A stretch of 5,569 nucleotides of DNA, from positions 1 through 5,569 of the forward strand of contig CAKQME010000029.1 in the NCBI GenBank assembly GCA_934254815.1, in the 5' to 3' direction. This document shows positions 1 through 5,483 of this stretch, piece after piece. The notes under the pieces are model-generated. The model was not told the DNA's origin, ran no database searches, and saw nothing but the letters and a program-made list of their open reading frames with translations. The position numbers and the translations under genes were made by a program. Source of the DNA: an uncultured Clostridia bacterium. GTDB taxonomy: Bacteria; Bacillota; Clostridia; Christensenellales; Borkfalkiaceae. Each line of letters begins with the position of its first letter. Within the stretch, counting starts at the first letter, position 1.

Positions 1-341
1 TCGCCTTGGTCGCCTTTGTCACCTTTTTCGCCTTGGATACCTTGCTCGCCCTGGTCGCCTTTGTCGCCTTTTTCGCCTTGGATACCTTGCTCGCCCTGGT
101 CGCCTTTGTCGCCTTTTTCGCCCTGTATACCTTGCTCGCCTTGGTCACCCTTATCGCCTTTTTCACCCTGGATACCTTGCTCGCCCCGGTTGCCTTTGTC
201 TCCTTTTTCACCTTGGATACCTTGCTCGCCTTGGTCGCCTTTGTCGCCTTTTTCGCCCTGGACACCTTGCTCGCCTTGGTCTCCCTTATCGCCTTTTTCG
301 CCTTGGATACCTTGCTCGCCCCGGTCACCCTTATCGCCCTT
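1..341 (-). repeat. 45-bp tandem repeat encoding collagen pentatriplets
   Basis: Seven complete 45-bp units start at 1, 46, 91, 136, 181, 226 and 271, followed by a 26-bp partial unit at 316-341; the array may continue left of the window. Each unit encodes the 15-residue block GEQGIQGEKGDKGDQ or a near variant. Differences include GVQ for GIQ in one unit and GNR for GDQ in another. Most changes are at third codon positions (such as ggc/ggt and gac/gat), so the protein repeat is better conserved than the DNA. In-frame 45-bp units allow length change by slippage or recombination without a frameshift. Confidence 0.95.
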
Positions 342-914
342 AGCGACTGCCGATCCGTCTTTGCCGACAAGAGACGCCAACCATTCGTCTAATGTTCCCT
401 CAAAACCGTTGTCGCAAGCAATTTCATATGCCGATTTTCCCGCAGCGCCGTCGTCGCCTTTGTCTCCTTTAACGCCTTGTTCTCCTTTTCCGCCCTGAAT
501 ACCTTGTTCGCCTTGTTCTCCGGTGTCACCTTTGTCGCCTTTCTCGCCGCGAAGCCCCTGGTCTCCTTTGTCGCCTTTGGCAAGTACGCCTGTGTCTGCT
601 CCGTCGATAAACCAGTTTCCGTTGGCGCCTATCGTAATAACGGGAGATTTTCCGTCGTTGCCGCTGTCTCCCTTATCGCCTTTTACGCCTTGCTCTCCCT
701 GCGCTCCTGTGTCGCCTTTGTCTCCTTTTTCACCTTGAACGCCTTGTTCACCCTTGGCTGTCAAGCCCGTGTCGACCCCGTCGATAAACCAGTTACCGTT
801 TTCACCGATTTCAACGGTCGGGGCAGTTATGTTTTCCGTCTTGCACGACGTAAACATAAGCGTTGTTGCTGTTGTCAAAAGACAACTTAAAATTACTAAC
901 AATAGTTTCTTCAT
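1..914 (-). CDS. Collagen-like repeat lipoprotein, partial (C-terminus beyond window)
   Basis: The frame reads from ATG at 914 to the left edge without a stop: 304 codons plus two bases. An AAAGGAG ribosome site lies at about 922-928. The N-terminus (MKKLLLVILS..., hydrophobic to about residue 20) ends in FTSC, so Cys24 is the probable lipidation site. Phe at -3 is not the commonest lipobox residue, so export is likely and lipidation fairly likely. Two copies of an NGNWFIDG-x-DTG module (residues 37-50 and 96-109) and one SAYEIACDNGFEG...EWLASL module (161-182) alternate with Gly-X-Y tracts at about 55-88, 114-160 and 192-304. These short modules are familiar linkers in bacterial collagen-like proteins. 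The triplets are rich in GEK, GDK, GDQ, GEQ and GIQ and contain no proline. The product is presumably a trimeric, surface-anchored rod; its ligand and C-terminal domain cannot be seen. Expression is probably controlled by the divergent XRE regulator through the two operators upstream. Confidence 0.9.
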   Translation of the reverse strand, partial: MKKLLLVILSCLLTTATTLMFTSCKTENITAPTVEIGENGNWFIDGVDTGLTAKGEQGVQGEKGDKGDTGAQGEQGVKGDKGDSGNDGKSPVITIGANGNWFIDGADTGVLAKGDKGDQGLRGEKGDKGDTGEQGEQGIQGGKGEQGVKGDKGDDGAAGKSAYEIACDNGFEGTLDEWLASLVGKDGSAVAKGDKGDRGEQGIQGEKGDKGDQGEQGVQGEKGDKGDQGEQGIQGEKGDKGNRGEQGIQGEKGDKGDQGEQGIQGEKGDKGDQGEQGIQGEKGDKGDQGEQGIQGEKGDKGDQG

Positions 915-932
915 AAATACGCTCCTTTGCTT

Positions 933-953
933 AATGTACATAAAGTGTACATT
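933..953. promoter_or_regulatory. Operator-like inverted repeat O1 at collagen gene start site
   Basis: Perfect 8-bp arms AATGTACA (933-940) and TGTACATT (946-953) flank a 5-bp centre TAAAG. The site covers roughly +1 to +21 of the predicted collagen-gene transcript. It shares 15 of 17 core bases with the second site at 965-983. A likely binding site for the adjacent XRE protein; binding itself is inferred. Confidence 0.75.
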
Positions 954-960
954 TTGCTTC

Positions 961-989
961 ATTATAGTACATAACGTGTACAATGTCAA
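961..989 (-). promoter_or_regulatory. Consensus sigma-A promoter of the collagen-like gene
   Basis: On the minus strand TTGACA (989-984), a 17-bp spacer and TATAAT (966-961) match the housekeeping consensus at all 12 positions. The predicted start is near 954, giving a leader of about 40 nt before the ATG at 914. Such a strong promoter with operators in the spacer and at the start site suggests repression rather than activation. No equally good plus-strand promoter for the XRE gene is visible; the best is a weak TTGCTT (954-959), 19 bp, TACAAT (979-984), which overlaps O2. Confidence 0.88.
965..983. promoter_or_regulatory. Operator-like inverted repeat O2 inside promoter spacer
   Basis: Arms GTACA (967-971) and TGTAC (977-981) flank the centre TAACG, with one mismatched pair just outside. 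The site fills nearly all of the 17-bp spacer between the -35 and -10 boxes of the collagen promoter (967-983). Its centre (974) is 31 bp from that of O1 (943), about three helical turns, so two bound dimers would sit on the same DNA face. Confidence 0.7.
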
Positions 990-1004
990 GTAAAAGGAGG
1001 AAAA

Positions 1005-1214
1005 ATGGTAAAAATCGGCAAAAATTTGAAAGCTTTAAGGCTGTCCGAGGGGTTGACGCAGGAACAACTTGCGGAGAAATTGAACATAGGCAGGGTTAAT
1101 TACACCCGTTACGAAACCGACGCCGTTCGCCCCGATTACGAAACTATAATTCTGATAGCGGATTTTTTCGACGTGTCTTTAGATGAGCTTTTCGATCGTG
1201 AACGCAGGTTTTGA
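1005..1214 (+). CDS. Small XRE/Cro-type helix-turn-helix regulator
   Basis: A 69-residue protein consisting almost wholly of one HTH_3/Cro-C1 domain. It begins with IGKNLKALRLSEGLTQEQLA (residues 4-23), followed by EKLNIGRVNYTRYETDAVRP, where the recognition helix and the conserved YE turn fall, and ends DFFDVSLDELFDRERRF. There is no second domain for ligand sensing, oligomerisation or peptidase activity, so any signal must act through the HTH domain or an unseen partner. The start at 1005 is supported by AAGGAGG at 994-1000, four bases upstream. The gene is divergent from the collagen-like lipoprotein, and the intervening 90 bp carry two matching inverted repeats placed on the lipoprotein promoter. 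The role as local repressor is therefore inferred from position and site geometry. No clear terminator follows it. Confidence 0.92.
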   Translation: MVKIGKNLKALRLSEGLTQEQLAEKLNIGRVNYTRYETDAVRPDYETIILIADFFDVSLDELFDRERRF

Positions 1215-1271
1215 ACTCGTAAAAGCCGCAGGCTGTCTGAAGAACGCTGAAATATACCGGTCTACTTATTC

Positions 1272-1300
1272 TTGACATTGTCGGGCGGATAATATATAAT
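1272..1300 (+). promoter_or_regulatory. Perfect-consensus promoter for the COG2426-type gene
   Basis: TTGACA (1272-1277), a 17-bp spacer and TATAAT (1295-1300) match the sigma-A consensus exactly. The predicted start is near 1307, about 22 nt before the ATG at 1329, so the leader is short. The site separates this gene transcriptionally from the XRE gene upstream. Confidence 0.88.
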
Positions 1301-1328
1301 GTGTATATAATTTTTTCGGCAGGTGTTT

Positions 1329-1982
1329 ATGGCTCAGGCGTTAGGTCAGTTTTTATTGAATATCTTTCATAATAAATACGTCGCTACTCTCTTTGTGTCG
1401 ATGTTTCCGCTTATCGAACTGAAAGGAGCGATTCCTATAGGTACGGGCAGTTTCGGAATTCCGCTTTTGACTACGGCATTGCTCGCGTATCTGGGGTCTA
1501 CCGCTATAAGCGTGTTGTTGTTTTTTCTGCTTATACCGATATTTAACCTTTTAAAGAAAATAGGCTTTATTCGTCGGTTGGTTGAAAAGATAGAGGGGGT
1601 ATTTAAGAAAAAAGCCGCCGAAATTGCGGCTAAGACCGACGGCAGCGCGGAAAAAGAAGCCAGGCGTATCATGATACGCAGTCTTTTTGTGTTCGTCGCC
1701 GTTCCGTTTCCCGTTACCGGGGTGTGGACGGGTACCGCGATAGCGGTGTTTTTAGGACTTAAATTCCGCGAAAGCGTTTTGCCGATAGCTCTCGGCAATC
1801 TCATAGCGGGCGCGATAATAACCCTGCTTACTTTCGTAGCGAAAGATTACGTCGATATAATCATTTACGCGTTGTTCGCGATAGCGATAGTTATGCTCGC
1901 GGTGTTTATAATAAAAGTGGTAAAATCCGAGCCGACCGGCGCAGCGCAAGAAAAAAACGAAAAAAATCAAGACCGCTATTGA
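1329..1982 (+). CDS. COG2426 / PF06695-type membrane protein (putative small multidrug export family)
   Basis: A 217-residue integral membrane protein. Two motifs identify the family: FPLIELKGAIPIG at residues 26-38 and VPFPVTGVWTGTAIA at 125-139, both matching the conserved P-x-E-x-[RK]-G-A-I-P and P-x-P-x-T-G-x-W-T-G blocks of COG2426. Hydrophobic spans lie at about 15-38, 45-71, 117-143, 151-171 and 174-197. A charged, Lys/Glu-rich loop (about 76-114) lies between the second and third, and the tail after 199 is polar. The family name 'small multidrug export' is historical and transport function is not well established, so the substrate is unknown. ATG at 1329 is preferred over an in-frame GTG at 1323 because the only ribosome-site-like bases, GGCAGG (1318-1323), lie upstream of the ATG and overlap the GTG. 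The gene has its own strong promoter, and its stop overlaps the next promoter. Confidence 0.88.
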   Translation: MAQALGQFLLNIFHNKYVATLFVSMFPLIELKGAIPIGTGSFGIPLLTTALLAYLGSTAISVLLFFLLIPIFNLLKKIGFIRRLVEKIEGVFKKKAAEIAAKTDGSAEKEARRIMIRSLFVFVAVPFPVTGVWTGTAIAVFLGLKFRESVLPIALGNLIAGAIITLLTFVAKDYVDIIIYALFAIAIVMLAVFIIKVVKSEPTGAAQEKNEKNQDRY

Positions 1983-2007
1983 CATTTTCGATTTTTTATA
2001 ATAAAAT
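1979..2007 (+). promoter_or_regulatory. Promoter of the four-gene cluster, overlapping the upstream stop codon
   Basis: TTGACA (1979-1984), a 17-bp spacer and TAAAAT (2002-2007) give 11 of 12 consensus matches. The -35 box contains the TGA stop (1980-1982) of the preceding gene. A closer TATAAT at 1997-2002 would leave only a 12-bp spacer and is less likely to pair with this -35. A GGAGGG ribosome site at 2027-2032 follows, six bases before the start codon at 2039. Confidence 0.75.
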
Positions 2008-2038
2008 ATAAGTAGATAAATCTTATGGAGGGAAATAT

Positions 2039-2638
2039 ATGGAAGAAAAGAAAAGTTTTTACGTTGCGGTAAGCAGACAGTTCGGGTCGGGCGGAGCGGA
2101 AACGGCTTCTAAACTCGCCGCCAAACTCGGAGTTCATTGCTACGATAAGTCGCTGGCGGAAATGACTGCCGTCGTGACGGGCTTCGATAAAGACGTTATA
2201 TCGGGCAGCGAAGATAAATCTACCAACGCGTTCTGGTATACGGGCTTTTTAAGCGGAGAATCTCTTTCGCTTTACGATAAAGTCTATATAGGGCAATCTC
2301 ACGTTATAAAGGAACTTGCCGATAAAGGTTCCTGCGTGTTCGTAGGCAGATGCGCCGCCAAGATTCTGGCGGATAAAGAAAATCTTATAAGGGTTTTCGT
2401 CTGCGCGCCTATGGAGCAGAGAATTGCCAGGGTTTCCGCGGGTTACGGAATTACTCCCGCCGAAGCTGAAAAGATAATTCGCAAAAACGATAAGGCGAGA
2501 GCCGCTTATTATAAAAAATACGCAGATATAGAGTGGGGCAAAATCGATAATTACGATTTGTCTGTCAATACCCGAGTAGGCACGGATAAGGCGGCTGATA
2601 TTATTGCCGATTATGTACACGAGATAATTAAGGATTAA
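2039..2638 (+). CDS. Cytidylate kinase-like family protein (Cytidylate_kin2 type)
   Basis: A 199-residue P-loop NMP-kinase-like protein of the group annotated 'cytidylate kinase-like family' (PF13189). Recognisable blocks are AVSRQFGSGGAETASKLAAKLG (residues 10-31) with its nucleotide-binding loop, FYDK-like HCYDK (33-37), CVFVGRCA (99-106), RVFVCAPMEQRIAR (118-131), the lid-like KNDKARAAYYKKY (149-161) followed by IEWG, and YDLSVNT (172-178). Length is normal for the family. Members are distinct from the housekeeping Cmk and their substrate is generally unproven, so CMP kinase activity should not be assumed. The loop reads GSGGAET, with Ala20 where many relatives carry a basic residue. GGAGGG six bases upstream supports the start. 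First gene of a cluster, followed after 9 bp by the membrane protein gene. Confidence 0.87.
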   Translation: MEEKKSFYVAVSRQFGSGGAETASKLAAKLGVHCYDKSLAEMTAVVTGFDKDVISGSEDKSTNAFWYTGFLSGESLSLYDKVYIGQSHVIKELADKGSCVFVGRCAAKILADKENLIRVFVCAPMEQRIARVSAGYGITPAEAEKIIRKNDKARAAYYKKYADIEWGKIDNYDLSVNTRVGTDKAADIIADYVHEIIKD

Positions 2639-2647
2639 AACGAATTT

Positions 2648-4063
2648 ATGCTTGAACTTTACTCGTCCGCAATAGACAAAATCAGAAGAATAGACGTTTT
2701 GAAAGACGAGCTGCGCGCGCTTAAAGGAGAGGACGGAAAACTGTCCTCTTCGATTACCGTATACCGTAAAAAGAACGATTGGCGCGAAAAAGACGGCAAC
2801 GACGGGGCGATTTCGAGAATAAACGACCGTCGGGCGGCGGTTTCTAAACGCGAAGCTCTGGCAAAAGCCGAGATTAAATCGTTGAGAGCCGAAGTATACG
2901 ATTTGTTGTCTGTCTGTTTCGCGGGCGCAAAGACCGAAGAACACCGCGCGAAAATACGCGAGGCTTGTCTTTACGCTTCGGGCGGGGCTGCCATGATATC
3001 GCAGACGGGTAACGTTCCGTCGGCGTTCGGTAAATGTAAAATAGTGGGGTGCAGAGCCACGCGGGATATAACTCTTGACGGAACGGTTGAAAAAATCGTC
3101 CGCGCGGGCGTAAAGAACACTTCGGGCAGATTTATCGTGTTGCCCGAAGTCGTTGTTTATCGCTTCGACGAGAATTCCGCCGAGGGCGAGTATTCCGTAT
3201 TGAACGAACGCTATCCCGAAGATTCCAAACCTCGCGAATTTAAACCCGTTGTCGATTACGTCGACGAAGTCGAACCGTCGACCGAAGATATTTATCCTGC
3301 GCCGACGGAAATTTTACGCGAAACGTCTGAACCGTTGCCGAAAGAAGAAAAACCGCCGAAAGTTATCGGCGGCGGAAAATTCGGCGGAAAAAAATCTCTC
3401 GTCGCGTTGCTTATCGCAGCCGTTTGGGTAGGGTTTTATATAGCCGCCGCGCTTTTGAAAGTCGCTGCGGGCGAATTCGGAAACGAAATATGGAAGTATG
3501 CCGTTTCGTATCTTGCGTTTTCTCTTGTGAGAACGTTTGCGGTTTTGGTTTCTCATGAAAACCGTTCCGACGGCGATTTGTTCGCGTTGTTCTCGTTTTA
3601 CGGCGGGGCTTTGTCTGCGTTTGCGCTTATATGGAGCGCTTCGCCCGAAAAGAGTTTCGCTTTGCCGCTTGCGATGTTGCTGTCGGGTATAATTTCGCTT
3701 ACGGTTAATCCCGCAGGCGGAGAAAAAACTAAAAATTCAGAGTTGTCGGTCGCGTCTTATGTCGCGGCGGGGGTTGTTCTCGCGCTCGCTGTATACAATA
3801 TATATATAAGCGCAGGTATTGCCGACGACAAGGCTCAGAAAATATTTGCTTTTGTCGCTTTCTGTTTTGTTGAGGGCATCGGGGTTGGCGCGCTTATTGC
3901 GGCGTATTTAAAGAAAGGCGGTAAAAATATAGCTTATTCGCTTTTCGGTTTCGCGGCGTTCAGCGCCGTTGCGGCTCTCTGTTATGAAAATGCTATAGGC
4001 ATTATAGCTTTGAGCGTTTTGTTTGCTGTATCGGGGATTGTGAGAATAAACAAGGCGGAGTAA
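2648..4063 (+). CDS. Unrecognised 471-residue protein: coiled-coil/soluble N-half, eight-segment membrane C-half
   Basis: I do not recognise this family. Residues 1-88 are highly charged and probably helical with coiled-coil potential (many Lys, Arg, Glu and Asp at regular hydrophobic spacing). Residues 100-185 appear globular with beta-rich stretches, including CKIVGCRATRDITLDG (130-145) and GRFIVLPEVVVYRFDE (160-175). Residues 186-248 form an acidic, Pro-rich linker ending in the basic Gly/Lys stretch GGGKFGGKK. Hydrophobic segments follow at about 250-270, 284-302, 311-329, 336-354, 369-389, 398-420, 428-445 and 449-466, suggesting eight membrane helices. By the positive-inside rule the Lys-rich stretch before the first helix places the N-half in the cytoplasm. 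The start is 9 bp after the kinase stop; the best ribosome-site bases, AAGGA (2630-2634), overlap that stop and are 13 bases away, suggesting coupled translation. The gene ends 2 bp before the HAD gene. Confidence 0.85.
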   Translation: MLELYSSAIDKIRRIDVLKDELRALKGEDGKLSSSITVYRKKNDWREKDGNDGAISRINDRRAAVSKREALAKAEIKSLRAEVYDLLSVCFAGAKTEEHRAKIREACLYASGGAAMISQTGNVPSAFGKCKIVGCRATRDITLDGTVEKIVRAGVKNTSGRFIVLPEVVVYRFDENSAEGEYSVLNERYPEDSKPREFKPVVDYVDEVEPSTEDIYPAPTEILRETSEPLPKEEKPPKVIGGGKFGGKKSLVALLIAAVWVGFYIAAALLKVAAGEFGNEIWKYAVSYLAFSLVRTFAVLVSHENRSDGDLFALFSFYGGALSAFALIWSASPEKSFALPLAMLLSGIISLTVNPAGGEKTKNSELSVASYVAAGVVLALAVYNIYISAGIADDKAQKIFAFVAFCFVEGIGVGALIAAYLKKGGKNIAYSLFGFAAFSAVAALCYENAIGIIALSVLFAVSGIVRINKAE

Positions 4064-4065
4064 AA

Positions 4066-4866
4066 ATGTATAAGGCTCTCATAAGCGACTTTGACGGAAC
4101 GTTGGCGAGTACAGATAAAAGTATTTGCGTAAAAAATATCGAAGCGATACGAAAAATGATTGCGCGCGGCTATAAATTCGCGCTCTGCACCGGCAGAATG
4201 ACTTCTTCGGCTTTAAAGGTTGCCGGGGCGTTGCCGATAAAAACTTTGGTCGGCTCGTTCAACGGCGGCGAGATAACCGATACGGCTACGGGTAAAAGTC
4301 TGTATACCAAGGCTCTTTCGGCTGACGAGTGTATGCCGTTGATTGATTTTGCTATCGAAAAAGACGTAAATTGCCAGATTTACAGCGGAAACGCGATTTT
4401 TCCGAGAAAAGTAACGCAGTATACCGATTTATATTCGCGTTCGTGCGAATGCTCGGTCTGTCGGGCGGACGATATCCGCGCCGAAATGGAACGAATAGGT
4501 AAAACGCCTAAATTTTTGATTATAGACGAGCGGGCAGACGAAATTTTTCCGGAGATACTGAAACGTTTCGGCGGGCAATACGAAATAGCTCATTGTCATG
4601 ACGGAATGATAGATTTCAACCCCAAAGGAACAAATAAAGGAATAGTAGTCGACGCTTTGTGCGATATTTGGGGTATAGATAAAAAAGAATGTATAACTAT
4701 AGGCGATGAGGGCAATGATATACCTATGCTTTTAAACGCGGGGCTGGGCGTGGCGGTTGCCAACGCCGCAGACGACGTAAAGGCGCATGCCGGATATGTC
4801 ACGGAATATTCCAACGACGACGGTGCGGTTGCCGAGACGATAAACAGATTTATTTTGGGAGAGTAG
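4066..4866 (+). CDS. Cof-type HAD-superfamily phosphatase (class IIB)
   Basis: At 266 residues this is the usual length of Cof/YidA-like haloacid-dehalogenase phosphatases. Motif I is SDFDGTL with the nucleophile Asp8 and acid/base Asp10. Motif II is CTGR with Thr42. The motif III lysine is in NPKGTNKG (most likely Lys191). Motif IV is GDEGNDIPML (Asp214, Asp218) for Mg2+ binding. All catalytic residues are present. The cap domain between about 80 and 180 sets substrate choice; the family dephosphorylates sugar phosphates, pyridoxal phosphate, FMN-type compounds and others, so the substrate cannot be assigned. The cap contains an unusual close cysteine cluster, CECSVC (127-132). GGCGGAG just upstream, overlapping the end of the previous gene, supports the start. 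The gene lies third in the cluster and abuts the FTR-like gene directly. Confidence 0.93.
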   Translation: MYKALISDFDGTLASTDKSICVKNIEAIRKMIARGYKFALCTGRMTSSALKVAGALPIKTLVGSFNGGEITDTATGKSLYTKALSADECMPLIDFAIEKDVNCQIYSGNAIFPRKVTQYTDLYSRSCECSVCRADDIRAEMERIGKTPKFLIIDERADEIFPEILKRFGGQYEIAHCHDGMIDFNPKGTNKGIVVDALCDIWGIDKKECITIGDEGNDIPMLLNAGLGVAVANAADDVKAHAGYVTEYSNDDGAVAETINRFILGE

Positions 4867-5064
4867 ATGAGAATCAGGCTTAACGAAGATAAAGAAACGG
4901 TTCGCGGTATAGTCGCGGGCTTGAAAGCGAAAGGCGGATATTGCCCTTGCAGGGTAGGTAAATTACCTGAGAATAAGTGTATGTGCGAAGAATTTCGTTC
5001 GCAGATAGCCGACCCGGAATACGAGGGATATTGCCATTGCCGATTATTTTATAAAGAAAAATAA
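4867..5064 (+). CDS. Small ferredoxin-thioredoxin reductase catalytic-chain-like protein
   Basis: A 65-residue protein with three Cys-X-Cys pairs: CPC at residues 26-28, CMC at 38-40 and CHC at 56-58, followed by RLFYK. The CPC/CxC/CHC order is the signature of the FTR catalytic beta chain (PF02943), in which four cysteines hold a [4Fe-4S] cluster and two form the active disulfide that reduces thioredoxin-like partners. The classical spacing is CxC-16-CxC-8-CxC; here it is 9 and 15, giving the same overall span of 33 residues. An Fe-S redox role is therefore likely, but disulfide-reductase activity is inferred. No separate variable subunit is nearby. ATG follows the HAD stop TAG with no gap, and GGGAG at 4857-4861 serves as ribosome site. 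Last gene of the cluster; a terminator follows 6 bp after the stop. Confidence 0.83.
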   Translation: MRIRLNEDKETVRGIVAGLKAKGGYCPCRVGKLPENKCMCEEFRSQIADPEYEGYCHCRLFYKEK

Positions 5065-5070
5065 TAAACG

Positions 5071-5101
5071 AAACAAGGAAAAACACATTCCTTGTTTTTT
5101 T
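5071..5101 (+). terminator. Rho-independent terminator of the four-gene cluster
   Basis: A 10-bp perfect stem, AAACAAGGAA (5071-5080) with TTCCTTGTTT (5088-5097), has a 7-base loop AAACACA and runs into a T tract to 5101. It begins 6 bp after the last stop codon and closes the cluster. Confidence 0.9.
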
Positions 5102-5289
5102 ATTCGGTTGTAATTTACGAAAAATGAGTTTTTGTGGCGAGTAATTGCAAGCGGTGGCGTGCGCCCGATAAGTATTTGTATTCGTCGATTGTAAAAATCA
5201 TAGCGGAAATCGCGTATATTGTGTTTTAAGCGCATTTTTATCGCATTATATGGGGCGGTCAAAAAAAACTTAAAAAAAATTAGAAAAAG
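5102..5289. other. Intergenic stretch with no recognised gene
   Basis: No reading frame here has a ribosome site or a recognisable product. A 72-codon minus-strand frame (5262-5044) runs into the FTR-like gene and looks spurious. A short GC palindrome GGCG-TG-CGCC lies at 5156-5165. The last part (5262-5287) is very A-rich, with runs of eight A residues, and could act as an UP element for the promoter at 5303. Confidence 0.5.
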
Positions 5290-5302
5290 TGTCGAAAAAC
5301 GT

Positions 5303-5331
5303 TTGACAAACTTCGCTAATAGTGGTAAGAT
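5303..5331 (+). promoter_or_regulatory. Upstream tandem promoter P1 of a putative stable-RNA operon
   Basis: TTGACA (5303-5308), a 17-bp spacer and TAAGAT (5326-5331): perfect -35, 4 of 6 at -10. A-tracts lie immediately upstream at about 5262-5299, as is usual in rRNA promoters. The flank TGTCGAAAAACGT before the -35 is nearly repeated before P2. Confidence 0.6.
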
Positions 5332-5392
5332 ATGCGAGCATTGTTCGTGAGGGCAATCCGTGCGTAGCCGTTTCGGTCACAAAAAAGCCGAT

Positions 5393-5440
5393 TTCAAAAC
5401 ATTCAAAAAAATCTTTAAAAATTTTTTAAAAATGTTTGAA
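5393..5440. repeat. AT-rich imperfect inverted repeat between P1 and P2
   Basis: The left arm begins TTCAAAACATT (5393-5403) and the right arm ends AATGTTTGAA (5431-5440), differing by one extra A; inner A7 and T6 runs can also pair. The centre is almost pure A/T. It sits just upstream of the P2 -35 box, where it could act as UP-element DNA, or form a weak hairpin in the P1 transcript. Confidence 0.5.
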
Positions 5441-5447
5441 AAAACGC

Positions 5448-5477
5448 TTGACAAGTTGATTAGAAGTGTGTTACAAT
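5448..5477 (+). promoter_or_regulatory. Downstream tandem promoter P2 of a putative stable-RNA operon
   Basis: TTGACA (5448-5453), an 18-bp spacer and TACAAT (5472-5477): perfect -35, 5 of 6 at -10, preceded by A/T tracts. The predicted start is near 5484, at the base of the first leader hairpin. It lies 145 bp downstream of P1 with similar flanking bases, so the two may have arisen by duplication. Confidence 0.72.
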
Positions 5478-5483
5478 AAGCGG

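Noticed and set aside
1..341. CRISPR array
   Set aside because: The 45-bp units are directly adjacent with no unique spacers, and they encode Gly-X-Y triplets in frame.
6..890. Long plus-strand open frames with repeated LDTLLALVAFV- or SPWIPCSPWSP-like translations
   Set aside because: They are antisense shadows of the minus-strand collagen repeat; the repeat keeps all frames open. They lack ribosome sites and resemble no natural protein.
1223..1240. AGCC-GCA-GGCT hairpin after the XRE gene as a terminator
   Set aside because: The stem is only 4 bp and no T tract follows.
1367..1985. Minus-strand frames of 145 and 77 codons
   Set aside because: They are antisense to the well-supported COG2426-type gene and have no family resemblance or start signals.
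2612..2620. TATGTACAC, resembling half of the XRE operator
   Set aside because: It lies inside the kinase coding sequence without a paired arm and is probably chance.
2249..2944. 231-codon minus-strand frame
   Set aside because: It spans parts of two plus-strand genes with clear family motifs or operon spacing; its composition is that of an antisense shadow.
5044..5262. 72-codon minus-strand frame
   Set aside because: It overlaps the FTR-like gene and its terminator, has no ribosome site and no recognisable product.
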